The notes beneath the pieces were generated by a model that made no database searches, was not told where the DNA came from, and was given only the letters and a program-made list of their open reading frames with translations. From Candidatus Anstonellales archaeon (lineage in GTDB: Archaea > Micrarchaeota > Micrarchaeia > Anstonellales > CG1-02-47-40), in contig JAWCQO010000003.1 of the NCBI GenBank assembly GCA_038869735.1, positions 27,696 to 91,695 of the forward strand: 64,000 nucleotides of DNA, written 5' to 3'. The position numbers and the translations under genes were made by a program. Positions 24,710-34,385 of this stretch are shown piece by piece. Each line of letters opens with the position of its first letter. The first letter of the stretch is position 1.

Positions 24710-25579
24710 CTCCTCACTAATACTTCTGATAGTTGCTATCACTTTTTCCCTTAGTTCAGGTCTTTTTAGTGCAAGTCGAAGGGTTGCATTAATATAATCC
24801 GCTTTATCCCCCAAATCATATCTTTTTCCAGAAAACTCATAAGCATAAATCTCTTTTTTATCTGAAATCATCATGCTTAATGCATCAGCCAGCTGAATCT
24901 CACCATCTAATCCCGGTTTAGTTCTTTTTAGATAATCAAAGATATCAGGTGTAAATATGTACCTCCCGATTACTGCTAAATTTGAAGGAGCTTCGTTGTG
25001 CTTCGGTTTTTCAATAAGATTTTTTATACGCTTCACCCTCCCTTCTCCTTCTACAGTCACTATTCCGTACTTTGAAACGTCTGAAAAGGGCACAGCCGTT
25101 ACTGCAATTATGGGCTTATTCATCCTTTCAAACTCCTTTGCTAATTGGAGTATGCAGGGCATTTCTGAGTCAACTACTATATCATCTCCAAGGAGTACAG
25201 CAAATGGTTCATTCCCGACGAATTTTTTGGCGCAACTTATTGCATGACCAAGTCCTCTTGGAAAACTTTGCTTCGCATACCTTATATCCGCAATTTTATT
25301 TAAGCCGTTAAGATCATTAATTACTTCGGCTTTTCCTCTCTTTTCAAGTAACCTTATAACCCTTTTATTAGCAGTCCTAAAATGTTCCCTTATAGCCCGT
25401 TTCCCTTCACCAGTTATTATGAGTACTTTTCTTATCCCCGAACATGCAGCTTCCTCTACTACATACTGAATAGCCGGTTTGTCTATTACTGGAAGCATTT
25501 CTTTTGGCATTGCCTTTGTTGCTGGGAGAAATCGCGTTCCAAGACCCGCGGCAGGAATGACTGCTTTCTTAATCCTCAC
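24701..25579 (-). CDS. galU: UTP-glucose-1-phosphate uridylyltransferase (GalU family)
   Basis: A cytosolic nucleotidyltransferase that makes UDP-glucose from UTP and glucose 1-phosphate. Motifs: PAAGLGTRFLPATKAMPKEM at the N-terminus (G-rich loop and conserved Lys), LLGDDIV (metal-binding Asp), VEKPK-like EKPKHNEAPS, and the Lys/Asp residues of GKRYDLGDKADY. The start is taken as GTG 25579, with GGGTGAT five bases upstream; GTG 25588 is an alternative. It overlaps the 3' end of the amidotransferase gene by 9 bp tail to tail and is divergent from the UDP-sugar dehydrogenase gene that would use its product. Confidence 0.9.
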   Translation of the reverse strand: MRIKKAVIPAAGLGTRFLPATKAMPKEMLPVIDKPAIQYVVEEAACSGIRKVLIITGEGKRAIREHFRTANKRVIRLLEKRGKAEVINDLNGLNKIADIRYAKQSFPRGLGHAISCAKKFVGNEPFAVLLGDDIVVDSEMPCILQLAKEFERMNKPIIAVTAVPFSDVSKYGIVTVEGEGRVKRIKNLIEKPKHNEAPSNLAVIGRYIFTPDIFDYLKRTKPGLDGEIQLADALSMMISDKKEIYAYEFSGKRYDLGDKADYINATLRLALKRPELREKVIATIRSISEELG

Positions 25580-25658
25580 AACTATCACCCAACTTTAAAA
25601 AACTTATAATCAGCTATTATCAACTTTCCTTAAAAATAATACCTAATATAATAATCAC

Positions 25659-26918
25659 ATGAAAATTGCAATATTCGGGGCGGGATATGTTGGCCTAGTA
25701 ACAGGTGCATGTCTTGCAGATATGGGCAATAAAGTTCAATTTATAGACGTATCTAAAGAAAAAGTAGCCCAGATAAATTCATACTGCTCTCCTGTCTATG
25801 AACCAAAACTTCCAGAACTTCTCAAAAAGAATAAAGCAAGGATATCCGCAACTACAGATCCACAAAAAGCGTTATCTGACTCGGAGATTATTTTTATTTG
25901 CGTTGGAACTCCATCCTTATCAAATGGGACAACTGATATGAGCTATCTTATCTCCGTTTGCAGAGAGGTCGGAAAGGCAATATCAAATATCAATCACGTA
26001 CCATTAATAATTCTTAAAAGCACTACCCCCCCACAGCAAATAGATTTTCTTATATCCATCATTGAAAAAGAAAGTGGAAAAAGCGAGGGAGAAGGCTTCT
26101 ATTTCTGCACAAATCCAGAATTCCTTCGCGAAGGAAGTGCAGTGACGGACTTTATGAATCCTGACAGAATAGTTGTTGGATGTAAAAAAACAAAACCGAA
26201 AACTATTTTTAGTTCTCTCTACAAGTCCATCAAGGCACCCCTCCTCTTTTTTGACCCAAAAACTGCAATGATGATAAAATACGCTTCAAACGCCTTTCTT
26301 GCAACTAAAATTTCTTTTGCAAACGAAATTGGAAACATCTGCAAGAAACTTGGAATAGATTCTTACGAAGTTGCAGAAGGCATGGGCTATGATAAACGCA
26401 TAGGACGCCAATTCTTAAATTCAGGATGTGGATTTGGAGGAAGCTGCTTCTCAAAAGATATCCTTTCACTTATTTCGCAAGCTAAACAGTTAAATATAAA
26501 TCCGAGAATCCTTATTTCAACGCTCGAAGTCAATCGCTATCAGCCAGCCGTCTTAATATCAATTCTGCAAGAGCGTATAGGTTCACTAAAGGGAAAAAGA
26601 ATAGGGCTTCTCGGGCTATCATTTAAACCAAACACGGATGACATCAGAGAAAGTCCGGCTATAGCTGTCTCAAAAATGCTCCTGTCATCAGGTGCGAACG
26701 TTATTGCTTATGACCCAGCTGCGAGTGAGAACTTCAAAAAAGCAGTGCCGGAGGTCAAATGCTCCAAATCAAAGGAGGAAGTTATCCAAAACTCAGACGC
26801 TATCCTTATATTGTCTGATTGGAAGGAATTCGAAGACATAGACACTGACAAATATGTGCTTGAGGGAAAACGCATATTAAAGAAAAAAAAGAATAATTAC
26901 GAAGGCATTTGCTGGTAG
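25659..26918 (+). CDS. UDP-glucose/UDP-sugar 6-dehydrogenase
   Basis: A 419-residue enzyme of the UDP-glucose/GDP-mannose dehydrogenase family, which oxidises C6 of a nucleotide sugar twice to give the uronate. Seen: NAD site IFGAGYVGLVTGACLA (about 5-20), ICVGTPS, TNPEFLREG and catalytic Cys263 in FGGSCFSKD; the C-terminal domain has GLSFKPNTDDIRESPA. With galU divergent next door, UDP-glucuronate is a likely product; UDP-GlcNAcA is also possible. A TAAAAATA box lies 21-28 bp before the ATG, suggesting a leaderless mRNA. It overlaps the next, convergent gene by 22 bp. Confidence 0.88.
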   Translation: MKIAIFGAGYVGLVTGACLADMGNKVQFIDVSKEKVAQINSYCSPVYEPKLPELLKKNKARISATTDPQKALSDSEIIFICVGTPSLSNGTTDMSYLISVCREVGKAISNINHVPLIILKSTTPPQQIDFLISIIEKESGKSEGEGFYFCTNPEFLREGSAVTDFMNPDRIVVGCKKTKPKTIFSSLYKSIKAPLLFFDPKTAMMIKYASNAFLATKISFANEIGNICKKLGIDSYEVAEGMGYDKRIGRQFLNSGCGFGGSCFSKDILSLISQAKQLNINPRILISTLEVNRYQPAVLISILQERIGSLKGKRIGLLGLSFKPNTDDIRESPAIAVSKMLLSSGANVIAYDPAASENFKKAVPEVKCSKSKEEVIQNSDAILILSDWKEFEDIDTDKYVLEGKRILKKKKNNYEGICW

Positions 26919-28402
26919 CTATTCAATTGATTATGCGCCTTAAGCAAAATCAGAACTGCCCCGCTAAACACAAAAAATCCGCTCAAGAGCGTATTGAGTG
27001 TTTTTATCAAATAGCTGTGTATTGTCTCAACACCAAAACTTGCATCAGGAACAAGAATGGAAATCAGAGGTTTTAGTACGTATAAGGGACTTGCGTCATT
27101 TACTGCAAAAAGAGAACAACCCAAAACAAATATGGATATCCCAGACGCAAAACCAGTTTTTCTAAAAACGCTATAAGTCCCAACAACAGCTAAGACTACA
27201 AACATGGCAAATAAACTTCCCTCAATGAGATTTTGCGGAGCCCGCTCCCTATAAAACAACGAAAAAATAATTATTGCCATCATTATGATGCCAAAATACG
27301 CAATTTCTGACCTTCTATACTCAAATTCCTCCAAATCTTTTTTTAACGAAGCAATTAGAATAGTCAACGCCGGTATAGCGTATAAAAATAATAAGTCAGT
27401 CAAAACTTTCGATGAGAGAAGAGAAAAAAATATCAAGAAAACTATGTTTCTAAAAAGTTCAATCTCCGGATTCTTCATCTTAAATAGATAGGCATAAATT
27501 ACAAAAGCCAAAAAAGACAAATAAAATAGAGGTTTAGATAAAAAAACAAAAAAATCGTTTACAGGAGTCTTATTAGTAGTTTTTAGTGGGTTTTTTTCAA
27601 AGGGGATAAATTCTCCGTTTTCTAAATAAAATAAGACGTTCTCCATCCCCCCCGCAACAATCCTTCCGAGGTTTATTGGAGCAATCCCTCCAGCACCAAA
27701 ATACTCAAAATTTACTGTTAACGTGTAAGGTACAAGTGCACGTTCGCCAGATTCAAGATAAAATGGAACTAATATTATCAAAAATGTTAGAGCCGAAATA
27801 ATTCCAAACTTTACTGCATCCGAAATCCCCCTCTTCCTATAAACATAATACATAATAAGCGGAGCCATAGCTATTGGAACAGGTTTAAAGCCAGAAGCCA
27901 GTCCTACAAGGACCCCACTGAGAGCAATTCTATGTTCAATAGCCATAAAAATCCCGCATAATAGAAAAAACATAAATATATGGTCGTCATTTCCCAATGC
28001 TCCTGAGGAAATGAGAACAAGATAAAATGATGCGTAAAAGAAAGAAGCGTACTCAGCCTTTAGCCTTCCAATAATATTTTTTGCGATGAAATAAATCACC
28101 ACTATTGCAGCCAAATCAAACACTATTGGCATAATCTTTAGAGACAAAAAGTCACTTCCAGCAATTTTGCTCCAACCCCAGTAAAACACAAGAGTTGCAG
28201 GACCATAAACTACGGGAAGCTTATTACTTTGGATTTTGTCATAAGGCTTCCCTTCGTCAAAAAATTTTGCATATTCAACGTAGTACCCCATATCGTGAGG
28301 TATAGTTGGTTCTTCAATGAAAAGAAAAGCAGCTAACAATCTTACAATTAGGGAAATCACAAGAAGCGGTGCCAAAAACAAAACGTCATTTCTGTCCATC
28401 AA
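26897..28402 (-). CDS. GT-C-like membrane glycosyltransferase
   Basis: A 501-residue protein with about 12-13 membrane segments. Its first outer loop contains acidic and aromatic residues in the GT-C style (EEPTIPHDMGYYVEYAKFF, about 30-48) and later PVVYGPATLVFYW. It resembles archaeal DUF2029/PMT-type transferases, which take sugars from polyprenyl phosphates. The start may be ATG 28402 or ATG 28399. It is a single-gene unit between converging and diverging neighbours. The acceptor is unknown, and the family call is based on architecture and one loop only. Confidence 0.65.
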   Translation of the reverse strand: MMDRNDVLFLAPLLVISLIVRLLAAFLFIEEPTIPHDMGYYVEYAKFFDEGKPYDKIQSNKLPVVYGPATLVFYWGWSKIAGSDFLSLKIMPIVFDLAAIVVIYFIAKNIIGRLKAEYASFFYASFYLVLISSGALGNDDHIFMFFLLCGIFMAIEHRIALSGVLVGLASGFKPVPIAMAPLIMYYVYRKRGISDAVKFGIISALTFLIILVPFYLESGERALVPYTLTVNFEYFGAGGIAPINLGRIVAGGMENVLFYLENGEFIPFEKNPLKTTNKTPVNDFFVFLSKPLFYLSFLAFVIYAYLFKMKNPEIELFRNIVFLIFFSLLSSKVLTDLLFLYAIPALTILIASLKKDLEEFEYRRSEIAYFGIIMMAIIIFSLFYRERAPQNLIEGSLFAMFVVLAVVGTYSVFRKTGFASGISIFVLGCSLFAVNDASPLYVLKPLISILVPDASFGVETIHSYLIKTLNTLLSGFFVFSGAVLILLKAHNQLNSYQQMPS

Positions 28403-28481
28403 AAAGCACCCGTTAGCCTAAATTAAGAAGCTTACGTTTTAAACCATTAAAAACTTAATAGACGGTAAAACTGCGCTAGGG

Positions 28482-29231
28482 GTGTTTTGTATAAAAAAAA
28501 CAGTTTCAATAATCCTCCCAACAAAAAACGAATCAGAGACTCTCGAACAGATTTTATTATCTATACTTTTCGAATTCTCAAACTCCAACTATACTCCACA
28601 AATAATTATAGCCGATGACAACAGCACAGATGGAACAAAAGAGATTATGGAAAAGTTTGCAACACGATATCCTAACAAGATAATCCCTCTTCACCGTTCT
28701 CCACCATACGGATTTGGCTTATCTGTTGCCGAAGCTATCAACAAAGCTTCAGGCTTTGCAACTATCATCATGATGGCCGATTTCTCAGACAGGCCTTCTG
28801 ATGCAATTAAAATGGCAGAAAAAATAGAGGAAGGATTTGATATAGTATTCTCCACGAGATTCTCAAAAGGGGGCAAAGCACACAAGTATCCTCTCTTAAA
28901 ATACCTTGCAAATCGATCTTTTAACAATGTACTTCGCATTCTATTCCTTATCCCCTACTCTGATACGTCCAATGCCTTTAAAGCGTATAAAACAGAACTC
29001 ATAAAATCACTTACCCCCACATCTAAGGGTTTTGAGATTACAATTGAGTTACCACTTCTTGCGATTATGAACGGAGCTAAGGCATGTGAGATTCCGGTTT
29101 TTTGGTCAAACAGGGACAGAGGTGTACCCAAATGGAATATTCTGAATGCATTTATCAGATATTCAACAAAACTCACAGAACTTTTTTTTCTGCGATTCGT
29201 CTCTTCAAAGACAAAAATTAGTCGATCCTAA
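28482..29231 (+). CDS. Family 2 glycosyltransferase (polyprenyl-phosphate hexose synthase-like)
   Basis: A 249-residue GT-A enzyme with SIILPTKNESETLEQIL at the N-terminus, IIADDNSTDGT (about 42-52) and the metal-site segment MMADFSDRPSDAI (about 96-108), where DPM synthases carry DxD-type residues. There are no clear membrane helices, so it is probably peripheral. It likely charges polyprenyl phosphate with a hexose for the GT-C enzymes encoded on either side. The start is GTG at 28482 and is uncertain, as no good ribosome site is present. It overlaps the next, convergent gene by 14 bp. Confidence 0.78.
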   Translation: MFCIKKTVSIILPTKNESETLEQILLSILFEFSNSNYTPQIIIADDNSTDGTKEIMEKFATRYPNKIIPLHRSPPYGFGLSVAEAINKASGFATIIMMADFSDRPSDAIKMAEKIEEGFDIVFSTRFSKGGKAHKYPLLKYLANRSFNNVLRILFLIPYSDTSNAFKAYKTELIKSLTPTSKGFEITIELPLLAIMNGAKACEIPVFWSNRDRGVPKWNILNAFIRYSTKLTELFFLRFVSSKTKISRS

Positions 29232-30687
29232 AAATATACCATCTGCTATCGCCAAAAACTACTCTATCTTGCTCTTTCAGTAGTTTATTCTCTTCAGCCT
29301 TCTGCACCATATATTTAATCCCATATTTTTTTGCAGTTTCCATAACTTTTTGGTTATTTTCATGTGGAGTTATAAAGCAAGTTCTACCCGTATAAAAGGA
29401 AATTTCAAGGCAGTCTTTTGACATTATCCTCTCTTCCATCCCAACATTTTTTTCAATCCACGCAACTATACCTGGTTTTTCAGTAGGCCTGCCCAAAAAT
29501 ACCACAAACTGCAATAAGAGACAAATCAATACTATCATAATCAAAATAATCCTCCTTCTTTTATCCTCCTCCAAAATTCTTCTCGTTCCAAGAATAATAA
29601 TAAGAAATGAGACTCCAAATAGAAAGGAGTAAGTGTAAGCTGCTGGAAAGTGCGCAGCTAGTGTAGCAACTATTAATCCTCCAGCAGAGAGACAGCAAAA
29701 CAATTTTTCTCCTTCCTCAAGTTTCTTTTTCCACCTTGCCCGAATCCATAGTAAGGCCAGAACCAGTAGTACGATAGTCGTTACTGAAGAAAGAGAATTG
29801 TAATTTAAATTAGGATTATTAATAAAGTCAAAATTTAATCTAACCAAACCATCTTCTCCTCTGGAAAGGGGCAGTGGCAACACGCTTCTAACTATATTCT
29901 GAACCGTATTGCTTACAGCAGATTTAAAGTCAAACTCAAATAGGTTTGGAGGTTCAAGTTTTTCCATCTGTTCCCATTCTGTTATAAAAGGAACATACAC
30001 AGACGCAGAGCTTGTAAAATTAAATAAAAATAAAATTATGAGAGCCAACAGAGACGACGAGAAAAAAAGAAGGAATCTTCTAATATTCAGAAAAGCGCCG
30101 TCCTTCTCAAGAAGCATCATAATTCCAAAGCCGACAGCAAGTGCAAATCCCATCTGGTGAGTTAGAATTGCAATCCCACAAAAAATTCCAGAAATATCCT
30201 TCTTTTTGCAGATCCAGAAGTAAACAGACAAAAGAAAAATTACAGCAAAGAACATTCTACTCTCACCGCCAATAGAAAGCGAAATAAAAATAGGATTAAT
30301 CGCTGCGAATAATCCAGCCAATATGGCAGTTGGTTCTCCATACATCTTTTTTGATATTAAATACAAAATCCAAACAGCTATAGTCCCCGCAACTACATTA
30401 ACGATTTGCATTACATAAAATGAGTTTCCAAAAAAATCCATAACCGCGCCGGCAATTACTACAAATAATGGTGGCCTATAAGTTGCAGGAAAAGGTACTC
30501 TGACCTCACCCCAATAATTATCAACATAAGGGGAAGAAAACCCTAAACCAGACGCAAAATTTTTAGCTGCCAAAAAATGCCACATCTCGTCTCCTGACAG
30601 GGGAAGAGAAAACAAAAAGGAGAACACTAATCTTATAACAAATGCAAATAAGACTACAAAGACAATTTTTTTGTTGATTGCAAGCAT
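29218..30687 (-). CDS. GT-C family membrane glycosyltransferase (PMT_2-like)
   Basis: A 489-residue polytopic membrane protein. The first outer loop has the GT-C acidic motif PLSGDEMWHFLAAKNF (about 28-43), then ATYRPPLFVVIAGAVMDFFG; the C-terminal domain (about 400-489) is soluble. The family uses polyprenyl-phosphate sugars on the outer face of the membrane. ATG 30687 is chosen because GAGGAGAG sits just upstream; a longer frame to 30744 would start inside the shared promoter region. It is divergent from the UDP-sugar dehydrogenase operon. Confidence 0.75.
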   Translation of the reverse strand: MLAINKKIVFVVLFAFVIRLVFSFLFSLPLSGDEMWHFLAAKNFASGLGFSSPYVDNYWGEVRVPFPATYRPPLFVVIAGAVMDFFGNSFYVMQIVNVVAGTIAVWILYLISKKMYGEPTAILAGLFAAINPIFISLSIGGESRMFFAVIFLLSVYFWICKKKDISGIFCGIAILTHQMGFALAVGFGIMMLLEKDGAFLNIRRFLLFFSSSLLALIILFLFNFTSSASVYVPFITEWEQMEKLEPPNLFEFDFKSAVSNTVQNIVRSVLPLPLSRGEDGLVRLNFDFINNPNLNYNSLSSVTTIVLLVLALLWIRARWKKKLEEGEKLFCCLSAGGLIVATLAAHFPAAYTYSFLFGVSFLIIILGTRRILEEDKRRRIILIMIVLICLLLQFVVFLGRPTEKPGIVAWIEKNVGMEERIMSKDCLEISFYTGRTCFITPHENNQKVMETAKKYGIKYMVQKAEENKLLKEQDRVVFGDSRWYIFRID

Positions 30688-30766
30688 TCTCTCCTCTAAA
30701 CCTATAAATACCTTAACTTTTAAACATCTAACCTTTATAATCAACCCTTACGTGGGTGATTCTTAC

Positions 30767-31987
30767 ATGCGAATATCTGTTATCGGAATTGGCAGAGTAG
30801 GTCTACCTCTAGCACTGGCATTTGCATCAAAGGGTGTGCAAGTAATAGGTATGGATATAAATGAAAAATATCTTCAGATTCTGCGCTCAAAGAAAATGCC
30901 ATTCATGGAAGAAGGAGCAGAAGAAATACTCGTTAAAGAATTAGGTAAAAATTTTACCGTAACTTCAAACCTCGCTGATGCAATGGTCTCTGAAAATATA
31001 ATTTTAACTCTCGGAACCCCTGTAGATGAACACATGAATCCAGATTTTTCTCAGATAGATTCCGTCCTCGAAAAGATGCTTCCCTATTTAAGAAAGGGGC
31101 ACCTCATAATCCTGAGAAGCACCGTTTCTCCTGGCACTATAGACTACATCACAGCCTATATAGAAGAAAATTCTCCCTTTAAGGTAGGAAAGGATATTTT
31201 TCTTGCATTTTGTCCAGAAAGGCTTGCAGAGGGCAAAGCTATAAAAGAGCTTTTTTCACTTCCAGAAATAGTTGGCGCAAATGATAATAAGAGTAAGGAG
31301 CGGGCAGTCGAGATATTTAAAAGAATAAAAAAGGAGATTTACACGACTACTGCTATAAATGCGGAACTGTTAAAACTATTTACTAACATGTACCGCTACA
31401 TAAACTTTGCAATAGCAAATGAATTTATGATAATCGCCGAGCAGTTTGGAGCCGATATCTACCAAATAGTAGAACTTTCAAACAAAAATTACCCACGCGG
31501 AGGCCCAAAAAACCCGGGTCTTACCGCAGGTCCGTGTCTGTTTAAAGACGGTTTTTTTCTCACCAGTAAAATAGCGTTTCCTGAGCTAATTGCAGCCGCT
31601 TGGAAAATAAACGAAACTATCCCCTCCTACCTAGTGGAAAGAATAAAGGACTTTACTACCATTAGAGGTAAGAAAGTGGCGCTGCTGGGACTTACATTTA
31701 AGGCAGATTCAGACGATACACGAGAATCTCTTTCTTTCAAATTAATAAAAATACTAAAACGGGAAAGAGCAAAGGTCGTTTTGCATGACCCATTTGTAAA
31801 AAATGACGAGTCAATCGACTCTGTGATAAGTGGAGCAGACGTTTTAATAATCGCAACAGCTCATTCACAATACTCTAAACTTGGTTTTCAATATTTCAAA
31901 TCCAAGATAAAACCCAACTGCATTATTGCAGATATATGGAACATGTTTGGAAAATCATCTATTGTATACCAATGTCCTGTGGGATGA
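30767..31987 (+). CDS. Nucleotide-sugar 6-dehydrogenase (WbpA/WecC/TviB-like)
   Basis: A 406-residue UDP-sugar dehydrogenase, second of its family in the window. Seen: SVIGIGRVGLPLALAFA (about 3-19), LTLGTPVDEHMN, LRSTVSPGT, FCPERLAEG and catalytic Cys257 in LTAGPCLFKDG; the C-terminal domain has LTFKADSDDTRES. The GxAGPCL type of active site is usual for enzymes acting on UDP-HexNAc, so this is the better candidate for making UDP-GlcNAcA for the diacetamido-uronate pathway (inference). ATG 30767 follows GGGTGATTCTT; longer frames run into the promoter. It heads a six-gene operon. Confidence 0.86.
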   Translation: MRISVIGIGRVGLPLALAFASKGVQVIGMDINEKYLQILRSKKMPFMEEGAEEILVKELGKNFTVTSNLADAMVSENIILTLGTPVDEHMNPDFSQIDSVLEKMLPYLRKGHLIILRSTVSPGTIDYITAYIEENSPFKVGKDIFLAFCPERLAEGKAIKELFSLPEIVGANDNKSKERAVEIFKRIKKEIYTTTAINAELLKLFTNMYRYINFAIANEFMIIAEQFGADIYQIVELSNKNYPRGGPKNPGLTAGPCLFKDGFFLTSKIAFPELIAAAWKINETIPSYLVERIKDFTTIRGKKVALLGLTFKADSDDTRESLSFKLIKILKRERAKVVLHDPFVKNDESIDSVISGADVLIIATAHSQYSKLGFQYFKSKIKPNCIIADIWNMFGKSSIVYQCPVG

Positions 31988-31990
31988 AAA

Positions 31991-32962
31991 ATGGCTAACG
32001 TCCTTGTTACCGGCGGTGCTGGCTTTATCGGAAGCGCAGTTGTAAGGCGTCTTGTTGCTCTTGGACACTCAATTAGGGTTGCTGACAATCTTTCAAAAGG
32101 GGACGTTTCAAACATAGATACAAATATCGTAGAATTTATGAAGGTTGATTTACTGAAGCCAGAAGAGGCTAAAGCCGCACTTAGCGATATTGACTATTGC
32201 TTCCATTTTGCTGCAAAAATAGGGGGAATAGGCTACTTCAACAAATACCCTGCAGACATCTTACGCGACAACACAGCTATCCTTTCTAATGTGCTTGAAG
32301 CCGCAAGGTCTTCGAAAACAATCAGAAAAGTGGTCTATATTTCTTCCTCAATGGTTTTTGAGCGTACCACTAAATTTCCTTCCGCAGAAGAAGACGTCTT
32401 TTCATCACCACCGCCGATAACTCATTATGGTTTTTCAAAGTTGGTTGGAGAGTATTTTTGCAAAGCCTATTTTGAACAATATGGCCTTAAATATTCCATC
32501 TTTAGGCCGTTCAACGCTTATGGTCCTGGTGAGGTCCCAGAGAATGAGGTTGGAATAGCCCATGTAATTCCAGATCTAATAAAAAAAATATATATAGACA
32601 AGCAATACCCTGTTGAGATACTTGGTGACGGTAATCAGATCCGCGCATATACTTTTGTTGCTGACCTTGCAGATGCAATATCCACATGCGGTCTTGACAG
32701 CAGATCCGACAACGAAGACTTTAACGTAGCAGATCCGCATCCAATTTCGGTGAGAGAACTTGTCCAAAAGATATGGAATTTAAAAAAACACGACAAACCG
32801 CTTAGGCTTGTCCATCTTCCTCCTTTTAAGGACGATGTTCAGAAGCGCATCCCCGATACAAAAAAAATTCGCTCTGTATTTGGCTGGAAGCCAAGCGTAT
32901 GTTTAGATGACGGATTAAAACTCACGGCAGATTGGATAATAAAAAAGAAGGGTGTGCAATGA
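31991..32962 (+). CDS. NAD-dependent sugar epimerase/dehydratase (GDP-mannose 3,5-epimerase-like)
   Basis: A 323-residue extended-SDR enzyme: TGGAGFIGSAVV (about 7-18), catalytic Tyr and Lys in HYGFSKLVGEY, and RPFNAYGPGE. The segment AAKIGGIGYFNKYPADILRD resembles GDP-mannose 3,5-epimerases and related GDP-sugar enzymes more than GalE. It follows the dehydrogenase by 3 bp and overlaps the flippase gene by 4 bp. Its position just ahead of the heptose genes raises the possibility that it acts on a GDP-heptose or GDP-mannose. Substrate is not certain. Confidence 0.75.
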   Translation: MANVLVTGGAGFIGSAVVRRLVALGHSIRVADNLSKGDVSNIDTNIVEFMKVDLLKPEEAKAALSDIDYCFHFAAKIGGIGYFNKYPADILRDNTAILSNVLEAARSSKTIRKVVYISSSMVFERTTKFPSAEEDVFSSPPPITHYGFSKLVGEYFCKAYFEQYGLKYSIFRPFNAYGPGEVPENEVGIAHVIPDLIKKIYIDKQYPVEILGDGNQIRAYTFVADLADAISTCGLDSRSDNEDFNVADPHPISVRELVQKIWNLKKHDKPLRLVHLPPFKDDVQKRIPDTKKIRSVFGWKPSVCLDDGLKLTADWIIKKKGVQ

Positions 32963-34383
32963 GAGACAAAATAATTGAGCTGGCAAGAAAAAGCGGAGGA
33001 CTCTTTTTTGCAAGCTCGATTGCTACTTTTTTCAACTTCCTCTTCGTTTTTTCCCTTGCACGCCTTCTTGGAGCAGCCGAATATGGATATATCCCCCTTG
33101 CGCGGGGAAGCCAACTCTTTATCGAAGCCTTTTTGGAGCTTGGACTTGCAGCAGCATTAATAAAACGAATTTCAGAAAAACCAGCTTCGCTGGAAAAAGT
33201 AGTCGGTACTTCTCTTTCACTCAAACTGTTACTAGGGCTTTTTTCATCGCTCATCTTGATTTTTCTTTCCACGAAGCTATCCTCACCCTTAGACCTGTAT
33301 ATCCTTGCCATTTCCCCCTTTCCTCTTTTTTCATTTGCTTTTTCTAATATGCGTAGCATTTATTCAGCGAAGATGGACCTTTTCAAAACTTCAATTCTTA
33401 CAATATTACCTGATGCCCTCCGTTTTTTTCTTGGTCTTCTACTTTTTTTTGCAGGATTTGGGGTCCTCTCAGGAATTCTTGGCTTTACATTCAGCGCTGC
33501 CGTTTCATTTGCAGTAGCTCTGCTCATCCTCTGGCGAGATAAATTACTGTCCTTTTCATTTGATACGGAAGAGGCAAAACGCCAGCTTGCGATTGGCCTT
33601 TTTCTAAATACTCAGCAAATCTCAAACTACTTCTTTCCATCATTTGTTACGATTCTCTGTGCCCTCCTGCTTTCAATAGCAGACCTAAGTGTAGTTGCAG
33701 TCTCCATTTCTTTTGCATCACTTATTTATTTTTTCATATCCCCTCTTACTTCATTTTTTTACCCGTTTGCCTGCCAAAATAACCAAGAAGAGGGATTTTA
33801 TCGATTTCTTAGCTTCCTCCTTAGATATTGGTTCTCATTCGTTATACTTTCAATTCTTGTGGTGTCTTTTGCGGCTGAGTTCATTTTTTCACTCCTTGGA
33901 AAGTCGTTTCTTTATGGAAGCAGAGTGTTTTTCTTGATTGCTATTGCCGTTTTTCTTGATTCCTTTAAATCTATATCTGATTACTACTTTTCAGCAATAG
34001 ATAAATCAAAATTAATTGTTTTGGCAGAAGCCTCAAAGTTCGTATCATTCTTTGTCATATTGCTCGCTCTCCTGTTTACTGGTGCTTCATTATCCATCTC
34101 AGATATTGCCTTGGCGATTCTTTTGTCTTTTGTATTGTCATTCCTAATTAGACTGTTTTGGATGTACAGCTCAACGCAAATTGAGCTAAGCCTAATAATA
34201 AAATCAGTTGCTATTTTCTTTGTTTTTGCGCTTATAGCCCTACATATACGCGACGTAAAAGTTGGTCTAATCTCATTAATAGCGGCCGCACTTGTTCTTT
34301 ATCTTTCCGGCCTCATTACTAAAAAAGATTTTAGATACGCATTAGAAATTGCTGGAATAAGAACATTTAAGCATGGAAGATAA
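32959..34383 (+). CDS. Polysaccharide flippase (Wzx/MOP family), second copy
   Basis: A 474-residue membrane protein with about 12-14 hydrophobic segments. It opens with the family pattern FASSIATFFNFLFVFSLARL and LGAAEYGYIPLA (about 17-48). ATG 32959 overlaps the upstream stop as ATGA, a coupled start; an upstream in-frame ATG at 32932 lies inside the epimerase gene. It is divergent from the first flippase at 16772 and belongs to the heptose operon, so it may export a different lipid-linked glycan. Confidence 0.8.
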   Translation: MRDKIIELARKSGGLFFASSIATFFNFLFVFSLARLLGAAEYGYIPLARGSQLFIEAFLELGLAAALIKRISEKPASLEKVVGTSLSLKLLLGLFSSLILIFLSTKLSSPLDLYILAISPFPLFSFAFSNMRSIYSAKMDLFKTSILTILPDALRFFLGLLLFFAGFGVLSGILGFTFSAAVSFAVALLILWRDKLLSFSFDTEEAKRQLAIGLFLNTQQISNYFFPSFVTILCALLLSIADLSVVAVSISFASLIYFFISPLTSFFYPFACQNNQEEGFYRFLSFLLRYWFSFVILSILVVSFAAEFIFSLLGKSFLYGSRVFFLIAIAVFLDSFKSISDYYFSAIDKSKLIVLAEASKFVSFFVILLALLFTGASLSISDIALAILLSFVLSFLIRLFWMYSSTQIELSLIIKSVAIFFVFALIALHIRDVKVGLISLIAAALVLYLSGLITKKDFRYALEIAGIRTFKHGR

Positions 34384-34385
34384 AC

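Noticed and set aside
31991-32962. UDP-glucose 4-epimerase (GalE)
   Set aside because: The GIGYFNKYP-type segment is closer to GDP-sugar 3,5-epimerase-like enzymes, so only a general epimerase call is given.
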